Below are positions 45,261-56,254 of a stretch of DNA of 64,000 nt, one piece after another. A model generated the notes under the pieces. That model saw only the letters and a program-made list of their open reading frames with translations, was not told where the DNA came from and ran no database searches. The translations under genes and the position numbers were made by a program. Origin of the DNA: Chryseobacterium senegalense (GTDB lineage Bacteria > Bacteroidota > Bacteroidia > Flavobacteriales > Weeksellaceae); NCBI GenBank assembly GCA_001403755.1, contig CYUH01000015.1, positions 908,589 to 972,588 on the forward strand. Direction: 5' to 3'. How positions within the stretch are numbered: the first letter of the stretch is position 1; the number at the start of each line of letters is the position of its first letter.

Positions 45261-45569
45261 TTAGTCGTTTAATGATTTAATAATCTTATTGGCGATGGAA
45301 TTTTTGATGGACTTGCGTGCAAGAATTACAATGAGTAAAATTAAAAGATACAACCCCGACATAATGAGCAATCCATACGCATAATTCCCTAAGTAGCTTC
45401 CGATGAGAAATCCGAGTCCAAAATTGAGTAAAATAATAAAGAAAAAACCTGCAATGGCGACCATTATCAGAATGGCAAGAGTTCCTGCGGTGATGGATGA
45501 TTTCTCCGTAGCTTCCATTTTCAGGAGGTCTAATCTTTTCGATGCGTATTCTTTTACAAGGTCGAGCAT
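45261..45569 (-). CDS. Holin-like membrane protein (phage holin superfamily, YqjE-like)
   Basis: A 102-residue protein with two long hydrophobic helices (about residues 30-55 and 60-88) after an amphipathic start (LVKEYASKRLDLLKMEATEKSS). This layout fits the YqjE/Holin-X families, which despite their name are chromosomal and not tied to phage. No phage genes are nearby. It lies between the YtxH gene and the unknown gene 44760. Confidence 0.75.
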   Translation of the reverse strand: MLDLVKEYASKRLDLLKMEATEKSSITAGTLAILIMVAIAGFFFIILLNFGLGFLIGSYLGNYAYGLLIMSGLYLLILLIVILARKSIKNSIANKIIKSLND

Positions 45570-45590
45570 AGTATTTTTTTTAAAGTTACA

Positions 45591-45621
45591 AAAAAAGGAA
45601 CTTAAGAGAAAGTTCCTTTTT
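45591..45621 (-). terminator. Hairpin between the YtxH and holin-like genes
   Basis: AAAAAGGAAC pairs with GTTCCTTTTT around a 10-base loop, ending in T on the minus strand. It suggests that YtxH is mostly transcribed alone or attenuates the two genes after it. Confidence 0.7.
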
Positions 45622-45646
45622 ATTTTTAATGAATAAAAACGGAAGC

Positions 45647-46030
45647 TTAAGATTTCAATCCGTCTAATTCGTTTTCTACATCTTTTACAACTTCTGTAGT
45701 TTTTGCGATCGCTTGGTCTTTGTATTTATCATAACCTTCTTTTACTGAAGATACCACTTTATCAGCAGTTTCTTTCACTTGAGAAGAAATATTACCATAC
45801 TGATCTTTTACTTTACCGGATACATCCTGAAATTGCTCTTTTGCTTTTTCTGTAACCTTTCCGTATTGGTCAACTGCTTGATCTTTTAAATCGTTGGCCT
45901 TGTTTTTAATTTTTTTTCTAGTTTCTTTTCCTTCCTCAGGTGCGTAAAGCATTCCTAGTACTACTCCTGCAGCAGCTCCTGCAAGCAATCCTGCTAATAC
46001 TCCAGCTGCATTATTTCCTTTTTTAGACAT
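45647..46030 (-). CDS. YtxH domain protein
   Basis: A 127-residue protein with a Gly/Ala-rich membrane segment near the N-terminus (AGVLAGLLAGAAAGVVLGMLYAPEEGKETRKKI), the hallmark of YtxH. A long amphipathic helix rich in Lys, Asp, Val and Gln follows, with repeats of the type DQYGKVTEKAKEQ and DQYGNISSQVKE, as in LEA or apolipoprotein-like proteins. Family members are general-stress proteins. It leads the small envelope cluster at 44.8-46.0 kb. Confidence 0.88.
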   Translation of the reverse strand: MSKKGNNAAGVLAGLLAGAAAGVVLGMLYAPEEGKETRKKIKNKANDLKDQAVDQYGKVTEKAKEQFQDVSGKVKDQYGNISSQVKETADKVVSSVKEGYDKYKDQAIAKTTEVVKDVENELDGLKS

Positions 46031-46132
46031 TTTGTTATTTTTTAATAGTTAATAAATTTTTTAATTGCGTTTCCACGACCATAAAGTTACAATTTACATA
46101 CCAATTAAATTGATTTCAGTCTTAAAATTTTG

Positions 46133-46807
46133 TTAAATATTACAAATGAAAGAAAGTATATAATTTATTGTCTGCGCTTTGTTCATCGAAGAATTATCAA
46201 CCAAAATTGCATCGTCCGCTTTTTTTAAAGGAGCAATTGCTCTTTCACTATCAATTTTATCGCGTGAAATGAGATTTTCTCTTACTTCATCCTCAGTGGT
46301 TTCTATGTTCAAACCTTTCAGTTCCAAAAAACGTCTTTTCGTGCGCTCCTCAATACTTGCTGTTAGGAAAAATTTGTAATCAGCATCCGGCAAAACCACT
46401 GTTCCGATATCTCTACCATCCATTATTACACCTCCTTTTTCGGCAATCGAACGTTGGGTTTCCATCAAATAATCGCGAACCTCTTTCTGGCTAGCTATTA
46501 AACTTACATTCGCAGAAACTTGGTTGGTTCGGATTTCTTTTGAAATATCTTTTCCATTGAGAAACAGAATAAGTTCTTCATCTATTTTCTTGAATTCCAA
46601 ATGAATCTGATTCAAATTTTTGAAGAGTTTTTCGAGATCAATTTTTTCGTTTTCGTCAGCGCATTCTTTGATTGCGAAGTAGGTAACGCCTCTGTAAAGC
46701 GCGCCGGTATCCATGTGAATCAGTCCGAGTTTTTTGGCGATGACTTTGGAGATTGAACTTTTTCCGGTGGAAGAATAGCCATCAATGGCGATTACGGGTT
46801 TTCTCAT
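46133..46807 (-). CDS. cmk: Cytidylate kinase
   Basis: A 224-residue kinase that turns CMP and dCMP into the diphosphates. The P loop is GYSSTGKSSISK; MDTGALYRGVTYFA, GRDIGTVVLPDADYKFFLTAS and RDKIDSERAIAPLKKADDA are the family's substrate and lid segments. In Bacteroidota cmk is often next to porQ, as here, with a gap of 72 bases on the same strand. Confidence 0.93.
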   Translation of the reverse strand: MRKPVIAIDGYSSTGKSSISKVIAKKLGLIHMDTGALYRGVTYFAIKECADENEKIDLEKLFKNLNQIHLEFKKIDEELILFLNGKDISKEIRTNQVSANVSLIASQKEVRDYLMETQRSIAEKGGVIMDGRDIGTVVLPDADYKFFLTASIEERTKRRFLELKGLNIETTEDEVRENLISRDKIDSERAIAPLKKADDAILVDNSSMNKAQTINYILSFICNI

Positions 46808-46879
46808 AGCGCAAATTTCATCAATTTTTTTAATTTGAGAAAAATTAAAAAGGAAAAAGATGATTTTTGAATTGAATTT

Positions 46880-47878
46880 TTAGCGGCGGTTTCCGCCCAC
46901 TTCAATCAGATCCAAGGTAAGTCCAAACATATTAACATTCGAAGAATTATGATATCTCATATGGGAATAATCGAAACGGAAAGACGAAATTTTAATTCCA
47001 AAACCCGCAGAAAGTCCGGCAAAGCTTCTTTGATCCAGCACTGCAAGCTCATTTCCGCGTTTCACGTTATAGCCAAACCGAACGTTGAATGCTTGTTGAG
47101 GAAATAATTCAGCACCGAAAGAAAAATGATCCGTAATTTTTCTTGTCCAGTTGATTTCTTGCCCGTTATTGTTGTAATCCTGAGAAATATTTAGTTTTTG
47201 TAAATCGTGCGCGGTAATTGTAAGAGCGACCGGAAATTCATCGAGAATTTTTGTGTAACCCAAATCTACCCGGAAAGCTACATTTTCTCGAACTCCATTG
47301 AAAGTTTTAAATTGATAACCGAAATTTCGGAAAACCAAAGCCAAAGTTTCATTGGTTTTGTTGTTATGGTAAGTAATTCCCGCATTTCCCACTACCGCCA
47401 TCGAAGTATAATTGTCGATTTTTGAACTTACGAAATTGGCGCTTCCGGCAACGGTCCAGTTTTCTTCAAACTGATAAGCATATCCAACTCCAACAGATGC
47501 GTCCATCGCTCCAAATTCTCCGTCGATTACGGCGCTTTCATCGGTTCTGGGCATCCTTCCGTAATCCATGTATTTGGCATTAAATGAAATCAAATGTCCT
47601 TCTTGCAAATCCCTCACGTAACTGATTGTCCCATATTTCGAATCTGCTAGATAAGAAGCGTAATTCAATGAAATCATTTTGTCTTGTTCCAGATTCATCA
47701 AACCGGGATTAGTAGCAACAAAACTCACATCGTAATCCCGAATAGAAACCGCATCACCACCCAACGCAGCTTGCCTTGCAGAAACCGGCGTGTTGAGGAA
47801 TGCATATACATTGGTTCCTTCCTGAGCCAAAAAAACGGTTGAAATAAGCAGTGCAGAAAAGGCAGTAAGTTTTTTCAA
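46880..47878 (-). CDS. porQ: Type IX secretion system outer-membrane protein PorQ
   Basis: A 332-residue beta-barrel protein of the PorQ family with a signal peptide ([18 protein letters not shown]). [21 protein letters not shown] is the conserved mature N-terminus and [23 protein letters not shown] the C-terminal strand region. PorQ belongs to the attachment complex that anchors cargo of the type IX system at the cell surface. The start codon is TTG; no in-frame ATG lies near, and a -7 box sits 17 bases upstream. It is followed by cmk. Confidence 0.88.
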   Translation of the reverse strand: MKKLTAFSALLISTVFLAQEGTNVYAFLNTPVSARQAALGGDAVSIRDYDVSFVATNPGLMNLEQDKMISLNYASYLADSKYGTISYVRDLQEGHLISFNAKYMDYGRMPRTDESAVIDGEFGAMDASVGVGYAYQFEENWTVAGSANFVSSKIDNYTSMAVVGNAGITYHNNKTNETLALVFRNFGYQFKTFNGVRENVAFRVDLGYTKILDEFPVALTITAHDLQKLNISQDYNNNGQEINWTRKITDHFSFGAELFPQQAFNVRFGYNVKRGNELAVLDQRSFAGLSAGFGIKISSFRFDYSHMRYHNSSNVNMFGLTLDLIEVGGNRR

Positions 47879-47895
47879 ATCTGTATTTATGTTTG

Positions 47896-47903
47896 CAAAA
47901 ATA
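47896..47903 (-). promoter_or_regulatory. -7 box (TATTTTTG) of porQ
   Basis: An exact TAnnTTTG on the minus strand. It supports the TTG start at 47878, as the reading frame upstream has no ATG or GTG. Confidence 0.5.
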
Positions 47904-47974
47904 ATTTTTTTAATTTTTTTTCAAAATATTTCTCAGTAAATATAAATCTATTAACGGAATTATTTGCGTTTCCT

Positions 47975-47982
47975 TATATTTG
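47975..47982 (+). promoter_or_regulatory. -7 box (TATATTTG) of pyrH
   Basis: An exact TAnnTTTG 28 bases before the ATG at 48011. No clear -33 box at the usual distance. Confidence 0.5.
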
Positions 47983-48010
47983 CAGAGCAAAAAAAGTAAT
48001 ACTCGTAAAA

Positions 48011-48724
48011 ATGAAATACAAACGAATTCTTCTAAAACTTAGTGGCGAAGCGCTAATGGGAAACCGCCAGTACGGAATTGATAATGACCGGCTGAAAGAA
48101 TATGCCGCAGAAATAAAAAAAGTTGTCGATAAAGGCTGTGAAGTTGCAATCGTAATAGGTGGCGGAAATATCTTCCGTGGTTTAGCCGGTGCTGCCAAAG
48201 GTATGGATAGAGTTCAGGGCGATTATATGGGAATGCTGGCAACCGTAATTAATGGGATGGCTTTGCAAGGAGCTTTGGAAGATGCCGGAATTTTTACAAG
48301 ATTACAATCTGCTATCGAAATGGACAAAGTGGCAGAGCCTTTCATCAAAAGAAAAGCAACAAGACATTTAGAGAAGGGTAGAGTGGTAATTTTCGGAGCA
48401 GGTACAGGAAATCCTTATTTTACTACCGATACAGCAGCTACTCTGAGAGCTATTGAAATTGGTGCAGATGTTATTTTAAAAGGAACCCGTGTAGACGGAA
48501 TTTACGATTCTGACCCAGAAAAGAATGATGATGCTGTGAAATTCAATTCCCTTACTTTTGATGAAGTTTTCGAAAAAGGATTGAAAGTGATGGATATGAC
48601 TGCCTTCACCTTGAGCCATGAAAACAATTTGCCAATCATCGTTTTCGATATGAACAAAGAAGGAAATTTACTGAAAATTGTAGAAGGCGAAAACATCGGT
48701 ACGTTGGTGAATAGCAATAAATAA
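48011..48724 (+). CDS. pyrH: UMP kinase
   Basis: A 237-residue hexameric UMP kinase, second step of pyrimidine nucleotide synthesis. [44 protein letters not shown] and [16 protein letters not shown] are the family blocks. The neighbour frr follows after 113 bases, a pairing seen in many bacteria. Confidence 0.95.
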   Translation: MKYKRILLKLSGEALMGNRQYGIDNDRLKEYAAEIKKVVDKGCEVAIVIGGGNIFRGLAGAAKGMDRVQGDYMGMLATVINGMALQGALEDAGIFTRLQSAIEMDKVAEPFIKRKATRHLEKGRVVIFGAGTGNPYFTTDTAATLRAIEIGADVILKGTRVDGIYDSDPEKNDDAVKFNSLTFDEVFEKGLKVMDMTAFTLSHENNLPIIVFDMNKEGNLLKIVEGENIGTLVNSNK

Positions 48725-48837
48725 GAATTAAATTCCCGGTTTTTCTAATTGGGATCAGTACAATATTAATTAAAAGTTTATTCACCATCTTTAAGATAGA
48801 AGTGAATAATATTTTCAACCCCAGAAACTAAACATTT

Positions 48838-49392
48838 ATGGAAGAATTAGAAATTATTGTGGACGTGGTGAAGCAGGAAATGGATGCTGCGATCAAGCAT
48901 TTGGATCATGCTTTTCAGAAAATTAGAGCCGGACGTGCTTCAACGGCCATGGTTCAGGATGTAATGGTAGAATATTACGGAGCGCCTACACCTCTTAATC
49001 AGGTTGCAAACGTGATGGTTCCTGATGCGATGACGATTTCTATCCAACCTTGGGATAGAACCGCAATTGGTGCCATCGAAAAAGCGATTATCAATTCAAA
49101 CCTTGGTTTCGCACCGATGAATAATGGTGAAAATATCATTCTTAATGTTCCGCCTTTAACAGAAGAAAGAAGACGAGAACTTGCAAAAACTGCAAAAAGT
49201 GAAGCGGAAGCAACGAAAGTGACCGTGCGAAATGCCCGACAAGACGGTATGAAAGATCTGAAAAAACTAGATGGTGTTTCAGAAGATTTGATCAAAGGGA
49301 ATGAGGCTAGAATTCAGGAACTTACCGATCAGTACGTGAAAATGTGCGATGAACATTTGAAAGTGAAAGAAGCAGAAATTATGAAAGTATAA
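48838..49392 (+). CDS. frr: Ribosome recycling factor
   Basis: A 184-residue two-domain factor that, with EF-G, splits the ribosome after termination. Typical blocks are FQKIRAGRASTAMVQDVMVEYYG, IQPWDRTAIGAIEKAI, NVPPLTEERRRELAKTAK and VRNARQDGMKDLKKL. The length is standard. A strong terminator follows. Confidence 0.96.
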   Translation: MEELEIIVDVVKQEMDAAIKHLDHAFQKIRAGRASTAMVQDVMVEYYGAPTPLNQVANVMVPDAMTISIQPWDRTAIGAIEKAIINSNLGFAPMNNGENIILNVPPLTEERRRELAKTAKSEAEATKVTVRNARQDGMKDLKKLDGVSEDLIKGNEARIQELTDQYVKMCDEHLKVKEAEIMKV

Positions 49393-49414
49393 CTTTCAAG
49401 TATATTTACTACAA

Positions 49415-49437
49415 AAAGCCCTGGATTTCAGGGCTTT
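49415..49437 (+). terminator. Terminator after frr
   Basis: AAAGCCCTG pairs with CAGGGCTTT around GATTT. It lies between frr and the convergent gene at 49446. Confidence 0.82.
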
Positions 49438-49445
49438 CTGTTTTA

Positions 49446-50102
49446 TTATCCATTAGTTTTCTCCGCAAAAGCAAAAATACTTCCGAGTTTTATTTTGGCA
49501 TAGCCGTACGATTTTATTTTAGAAGAATTAATCATTGCTTGAGCTAAAATATCGGTTGGCAAAGGCTTCTGCTGAGTCAGAATTCCAAATTTATTAGCGA
49601 ACTTGATGATTTTTCCGCCCAAAACTTCACCTGTTCTTTCGGTATCTTTCCGATCGAGCATTCCGGGTTGAAAAATTGTTATTTTGTTGAAATGGAGCGC
49701 TTTTATACTTTCTTCCAGTTCGCCTTTCATCCGCGAATAGAATATTTTCGATTTCGGGCTGGCTCCGTAAGAAGAAACTAAAATAAAATCCTCCACATTG
49801 TTTTCTTTTGCCACTTTTGCAAAATTGTATTGATAATCGTAATCCACTTTTCGTTGAGCTTCCTTGCTTCCGGCTGCTTTCAAAGTAGTTCCTAAACAAG
49901 AAAAAGCAACATCACCTTTTACCAAGTCTTTCCATTCTTCGGGTTTATCAAAATCTACAACATGGGTTTTCAGTTTCGGATGCTGTATATTCATCGGTTT
50001 CCGAACGAAGATATTTACTTCATCATAATCTTTGTCATTCAATAATTTATAAACCAAATCTTTTCCCGTTGCGCCGGTCGCGCCGATTACAAGTGCTTTC
50101 AT
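49446..50102 (-). CDS. NAD(P)-binding atypical SDR, HTATIP2/TIP30-like
   Basis: A 218-residue Rossmann protein. VIGATGATGKDLVYKLL is the dinucleotide-binding loop; CLGTTLKAAGSKEAQRKVDYDYQYNFAKVA and VSSYGASPKSKIFYSRMKGELEE (with the Tyr and Lys of the active site) resemble the HTATIP2-like atypical short-chain dehydrogenases. The substrate is unknown. It has no partner gene on its strand. Confidence 0.82.
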   Translation of the reverse strand: MKALVIGATGATGKDLVYKLLNDKDYDEVNIFVRKPMNIQHPKLKTHVVDFDKPEEWKDLVKGDVAFSCLGTTLKAAGSKEAQRKVDYDYQYNFAKVAKENNVEDFILVSSYGASPKSKIFYSRMKGELEESIKALHFNKITIFQPGMLDRKDTERTGEVLGGKIIKFANKFGILTQQKPLPTDILAQAMINSSKIKSYGYAKIKLGSIFAFAEKTNG

Positions 50103-50204
50103 ATTTATTGAATTATCGTTGATGAATATTTTTCTTTTATTAAAATTACTAAATTTGTTTGAGATAGTTATTTTAAAAATAGGATTTAATAATTAATTAA
50201 AATT

Positions 50205-50554
50205 ATGGATGCCAACGAAATACTCGATTATTGCCTTGCCAAAAAAGGAGTGGAAGAAACTTTTCCCTTTGATAAAGTAACTTTGGTGTTGAAAGTTGGC
50301 GGAAAAATGTTTCTTTTGATGGACTTAGAAAAGCAGCCATTAAGTATTGCGGTAAAAACAGATCTGGAATGGAGCGAAGAGCTTCGGGAAAAACATCCGC
50401 AGATTTGCGGAGCTTATCATATGAACAAAACCCACTGGAATTCGGTGTTGTGTGAAGGATTGAAACGTGAACTTATTAAAAAAATGATTGATCACTCATA
50501 CGATTTAATCCTGAATTCTTTAACCAAAAAGAAAAGGGAAGAAATTATGAATAT

Positions 50555-50558
<4 letters not shown>
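50205..50558 (+). CDS. MmcQ/YjbR family protein
   Basis: A 117-residue protein of the MmcQ/YjbR family (double-wing fold). The start ILDYCLAKKGVEETFPFDK and the middle FLLMDLEKQPLSIAVKTDLEWSEELRE match it; YHMNKTHWNSV is also conserved. It is sometimes described as DNA-binding, but its role is not settled. The gene ends 4 bases into the convergent ribF. Confidence 0.88.
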
Positions 50559-53087
<2,529 letters not shown>

Positions 53088-53142
53088 ACTGCTTATGGCT
53101 TATTGCCAATAGCGATTAGCCAAAAGCCAAAAGCAATTTATA

Positions 53143-53424
53143 ATGAATATAAAGATACTAACCCCGGAATTTGTAGTTTTTGAAGGTGAAGTGAAATCGG
53201 TTTTGCTTCCCGGAAAAAATGGCGATTTCCATATCATGAAAGATCACGCCGCGATTGTAGCATCATTAACTTCTGGTAAAGTAAGAGTTTTTGCTAATGA
53301 GATTGATGAGAAGTTCGCAAAAAATTTCACTAAAGAATTTGACAAAGAAAGCATTTTTTCTTTCCCAGTGAAAAGCGGTGTTATTGAATTCAATAATAAT
53401 AAAGGAATTATTCTAGCTGAATAA
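53143..53424 (+). CDS. atpC: F1Fo ATP synthase subunit epsilon
   Basis: A 93-residue epsilon subunit consisting only of the N-terminal beta-sandwich (FVVFEGEVKSVLLPGKNGDFHIMKDHAAIVASL). The C-terminal helical hairpin of the 130-residue E. coli protein, which inhibits ATP hydrolysis, is missing, as is usual in Bacteroidota. It follows atpD after 55 bases that contain a GCCAAAA-type short repeat. Confidence 0.93.
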   Translation: MNIKILTPEFVVFEGEVKSVLLPGKNGDFHIMKDHAAIVASLTSGKVRVFANEIDEKFAKNFTKEFDKESIFSFPVKSGVIEFNNNKGIILAE

Positions 53425-53442
53425 AATTCTTTAAATCATAAA

Positions 53443-53474
53443 AAAATCCCATCTTTTAATTAAGGTGGGATTTT
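53443..53474. terminator. Terminator after atpC
   Basis: AAAATCCCA pairs with TGGGATTTT, and the stem can extend inward with CTT/AAG pairing. A T run follows; the convergent radical SAM gene ends at 53478. Confidence 0.82.
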
Positions 53475-53477
53475 TTT

Positions 53478-55658
53478 TTATAAAAGCAGTATGATTCCGT
53501 TTTCCCGAAGTTGCATCACTGGTTTTGAGAACCAAAACAATTCAAAATCATCCATCGTTTCCTCATAATCATCTTTTAGTTGTTGTAAAGTGATTAATTT
53601 GGAATGCTGAATTGGGTTTGATTTAATAGTTTTCATCAGCCAAGTTGCTTTTTCCTCTTGCAAAAGGATGGAAAGTACATTGGTTTTCAAATGAAAGGTT
53701 AGTTTTGTATTTTGATAAGAAATATTTTTTTTCGTTTTAATGATACTTTCTTCGATGAAATCATTTATCGGGAAAACTACTTTAGAATTGCCATTAAATC
53801 TGAAATTTTCATCATCCAAAAGACAATCATGAATATAATTGGGATCTACCGTAGTTTTTGGAATTTTAAAATCAAACCAATCCTGCAAAGGAATTTCAAA
53901 ATTGATTCCGTGCAAATAATTAAACAGCGATTTTTTCAGTCCATAACTGAATTTAGAATGATCGATATTCGTCTCATCGGTAAACTCAATATCATTATTG
54001 GCAAATGTAATCTCTTTTTGCACGGGCGTAACTCCAAACTCCTCGGGCTTGATGCCGATCGGCGAATGGGCCGTTAATGCAAATTGATGCCAAAAACCAC
54101 TTTGCAGAATTCCCATTTCAAACATTTGTCTTACCATTTCCAATGAATCAATGGTTTTTTGCTCGGTTTGGGTAGGATAGCCGTACATTAAATACGCATG
54201 AACCATAATTCCCGCTTCCGTAAAATTCCTCGTTACTTGTGCTACTTGTGCTACAGAAACTCCTTTTTTGATGAGTTTTAGCAACCGATCAGAAGCAACT
54301 TCCAAACCTCCGGAAACTGCTACACAACCAGAAAGTTTCAGTAAGTAGCATAAGTCTGCAGTAAAGCTTTTCTCAAATCTGATGTTGGTCCACCATGTTA
54401 TCACCAAATTTCTTCGCAATATTTCCAAAGCAACTTCTCGCATCAATGCTGGAGGAGCAGCTTCATCAACAAAATGAAATCCTGTTTCGCCCGTGGTTGC
54501 GATTAATTCTTCGATTCTATCAACCAGAATTTTGGCCGAAATTGGTTCGTAAAGTCTGATGTAATCTAAAGATATATCGCAAAATGTACATTTTCCCCAA
54601 TAACAACCGTGCGCCATGGTGAGTTTGTTCCATCTGCCATCGCTCCACAAGCTGTGCATTGGATTAGCGATTTCGATTACGGAAATATATTGATGGAGTG
54701 GTAGATCGGTATAATCAGGAGTTCCAATTTCTGACTGGCGATAATCTTTTTTGGAGGAATTATTTTTATAAACAACTTGATTATTTTCTAATAAAAAGGT
54801 TCTTTTAAATTCTGGATTTTCGGTCTTTAAGCTTTCAAAAAGTAATTCTACTGGCAACTCTCCATCATCCAAAGTAATAAAATCAAAAAACTGAAAAACC
54901 CGCGGATCATTAACTTCTCTTAATTCCGTATTCGGAAAACCGCCGCCCATCGCGACTTTTGTGTTTTTATAATTATTTTTAATGAATTGTGCACTTCGGA
55001 AAGCCGAATACAAATTACCCGGAAAAGGCACTGAAAAACAAACCAATTTGGGTTGAATGATGTCCAATTTTTCCTTCAGAATTTCTAAAGTAATTTGATC
55101 AATAAAAGTGGGCGATGCTGTAAGTTCGGCATAAATTTCATCGAAAGAATTTGCGCTTCTTCCCAATCTTTCTGCATAGCGACTAAATCCAAAATTTCCA
55201 TCTATGTTTTCCACAATAAAATCGGACAAATCCTCTAAATAAAGTGTTGCGAGATGTTTGGCTTTATCTTGTAAACCCATGTTTCCAAATGCATAATCCA
55301 AGTCATCGAGTTGTTGAAAACGAGAAGCTTCCGGCAGAAAATTGTGGCTGCAAATCTGTCTTGCCAAAGTAGGATTATTACCTTGTAGAAATAGAATTAC
55401 TTGATCAATTGTTTTGATATATTGATCTTTTAACGCAAAAATTCTTTGGGAATTGGGTGAGAAATTTCCGCGGAATTCTTGATTAAAAACATGCTCTAAA
55501 CCATCTGCAGAAAAAAGTTTCAAAATAACATCAATGCCCAAATCCATTTGAAAATTGGAGATTTTTTTCGTGTTGAGAAAACCCTTCAAGTAAGCCGTCG
55601 CAGGATAAGGCGTGTTGAGTTGTGTAAAAGGTGGGGTGATGAGGAGCAAGTCTTTCAC
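53478..55658 (-). CDS. B12-binding-type radical SAM protein
   Basis: A 726-residue protein of the cobalamin-dependent-type radical SAM group. The N-terminal third (LLLITPPFTQLNTPYPATAYLKGFL, then VCFSVPFPGNLYSAFRSAQFIK and MGGGFPN) looks like a B12-binding Rossmann domain, but I see no DxHxxG, so cobalamin may bind base-off differently or not at all. The cluster motif is CYWGKCTFC, with Cys352, Cys357 and Cys360: CX4CX2C rather than the usual CX3CX2C. Downstream, SGGLEVASDRLLKLIKKGVS and AYLMYGYPTQTEQ are standard barrel segments. The reaction cannot be predicted. It is transcribed alone. Confidence 0.85.
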   Translation of the reverse strand: MKDLLLITPPFTQLNTPYPATAYLKGFLNTKKISNFQMDLGIDVILKLFSADGLEHVFNQEFRGNFSPNSQRIFALKDQYIKTIDQVILFLQGNNPTLARQICSHNFLPEASRFQQLDDLDYAFGNMGLQDKAKHLATLYLEDLSDFIVENIDGNFGFSRYAERLGRSANSFDEIYAELTASPTFIDQITLEILKEKLDIIQPKLVCFSVPFPGNLYSAFRSAQFIKNNYKNTKVAMGGGFPNTELREVNDPRVFQFFDFITLDDGELPVELLFESLKTENPEFKRTFLLENNQVVYKNNSSKKDYRQSEIGTPDYTDLPLHQYISVIEIANPMHSLWSDGRWNKLTMAHGCYWGKCTFCDISLDYIRLYEPISAKILVDRIEELIATTGETGFHFVDEAAPPALMREVALEILRRNLVITWWTNIRFEKSFTADLCYLLKLSGCVAVSGGLEVASDRLLKLIKKGVSVAQVAQVTRNFTEAGIMVHAYLMYGYPTQTEQKTIDSLEMVRQMFEMGILQSGFWHQFALTAHSPIGIKPEEFGVTPVQKEITFANNDIEFTDETNIDHSKFSYGLKKSLFNYLHGINFEIPLQDWFDFKIPKTTVDPNYIHDCLLDDENFRFNGNSKVVFPINDFIEESIIKTKKNISYQNTKLTFHLKTNVLSILLQEEKATWLMKTIKSNPIQHSKLITLQQLKDDYEETMDDFELFWFSKPVMQLRENGIILLL

Positions 55659-55718
55659 AAGAATATTTTTGCAAATTTATTTTAAATCTTTCAGATAAAA
55701 GGATTTGTTTGAGTCGAA

Positions 55719-55747
55719 AAAACCGATTGAAATCATCAACCGGTTTT
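55719..55747 (-). terminator. Terminator after the GreA/Rnk-like gene
   Basis: AAAACCGATTGA pairs with TCAACCGGTTTT (one mismatch) around a 5-base loop, 12 bases past the stop on the minus strand. Confidence 0.75.
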
Positions 55748-55759
55748 TAAATTTTGGTT

Positions 55760-56170
55760 TTATAAGTCGAAATCTCCAGCCGCTTCAGGTTGGTAGATGA
55801 TTTCATCGATGACAATTTTCGTCATACCGGAAGGAACAATCCAATCGATTTCGTCTTTCACGCGATAACCGATTAGTGCTGATGCAACCGGTGAAAAAAT
55901 AGATATTTTTTTTGCTTTAATATCGGCTTTGTCGGGGTAAACGATTTTGAATTCGGTGGTCGTTTTGTTGTTTTGAAAGTGAATTTTTACCACAGAGTTC
56001 ATGGTCACCACATCCGCTGGAATTTCTTCGGATTCTACAATTTTAGCAGAATGAAGTTCATTCAAAAGTTTTTCAGCTTCTTCTTTCTTGATGCTGTTGT
56101 TCTGTTTTGCATCGCTGATGGATTTATGAATTCGGGTAAAATCTTGTTTGGTAATCAAAATTTGTTTCAT
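55760..56170 (-). CDS. GreA/GreB C-terminal domain protein (Rnk-like)
   Basis: A 136-residue protein that joins a short helical N-terminus (about residues 5-50, SISDAKQNNSIKKEEAEKLLNEL) to a GreA/GreB C-terminal domain (TMNSVVKIHFQNN, then FKIVYPDKADIKAKKISIFSPVASALIGYRVKDEIDW). The coiled coil is too short to reach the polymerase active site as GreA does, so a Rnk-like role, binding RNA polymerase without cleaving transcripts, fits best. It is isolated by terminators on both sides. Confidence 0.85.
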   Translation of the reverse strand: MKQILITKQDFTRIHKSISDAKQNNSIKKEEAEKLLNELHSAKIVESEEIPADVVTMNSVVKIHFQNNKTTTEFKIVYPDKADIKAKKISIFSPVASALIGYRVKDEIDWIVPSGMTKIVIDEIIYQPEAAGDFDL

Positions 56171-56199
56171 GATATTGTATTTTTTGTTGGGCTATAAAA

Positions 56200-56226
56200 A
56201 AACCGCTTGAATTTTTCAAGCGGTTT
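56200..56226 (-). terminator. Terminator after the alpha-oxoamine synthase gene
   Basis: AAACCGCTTGAA pairs perfectly with TTCAAGCGGTTT around a 3-base loop, with a T run on the minus strand. Confidence 0.88.
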
Positions 56227-56254
56227 ATAATTTTATAAATTTCTTTGAAAAATT

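Noticed and set aside
45261-45569. Holin-like gene as evidence of a prophage
   Set aside because: No other phage gene is nearby, and such holin-superfamily proteins are common chromosomal genes.
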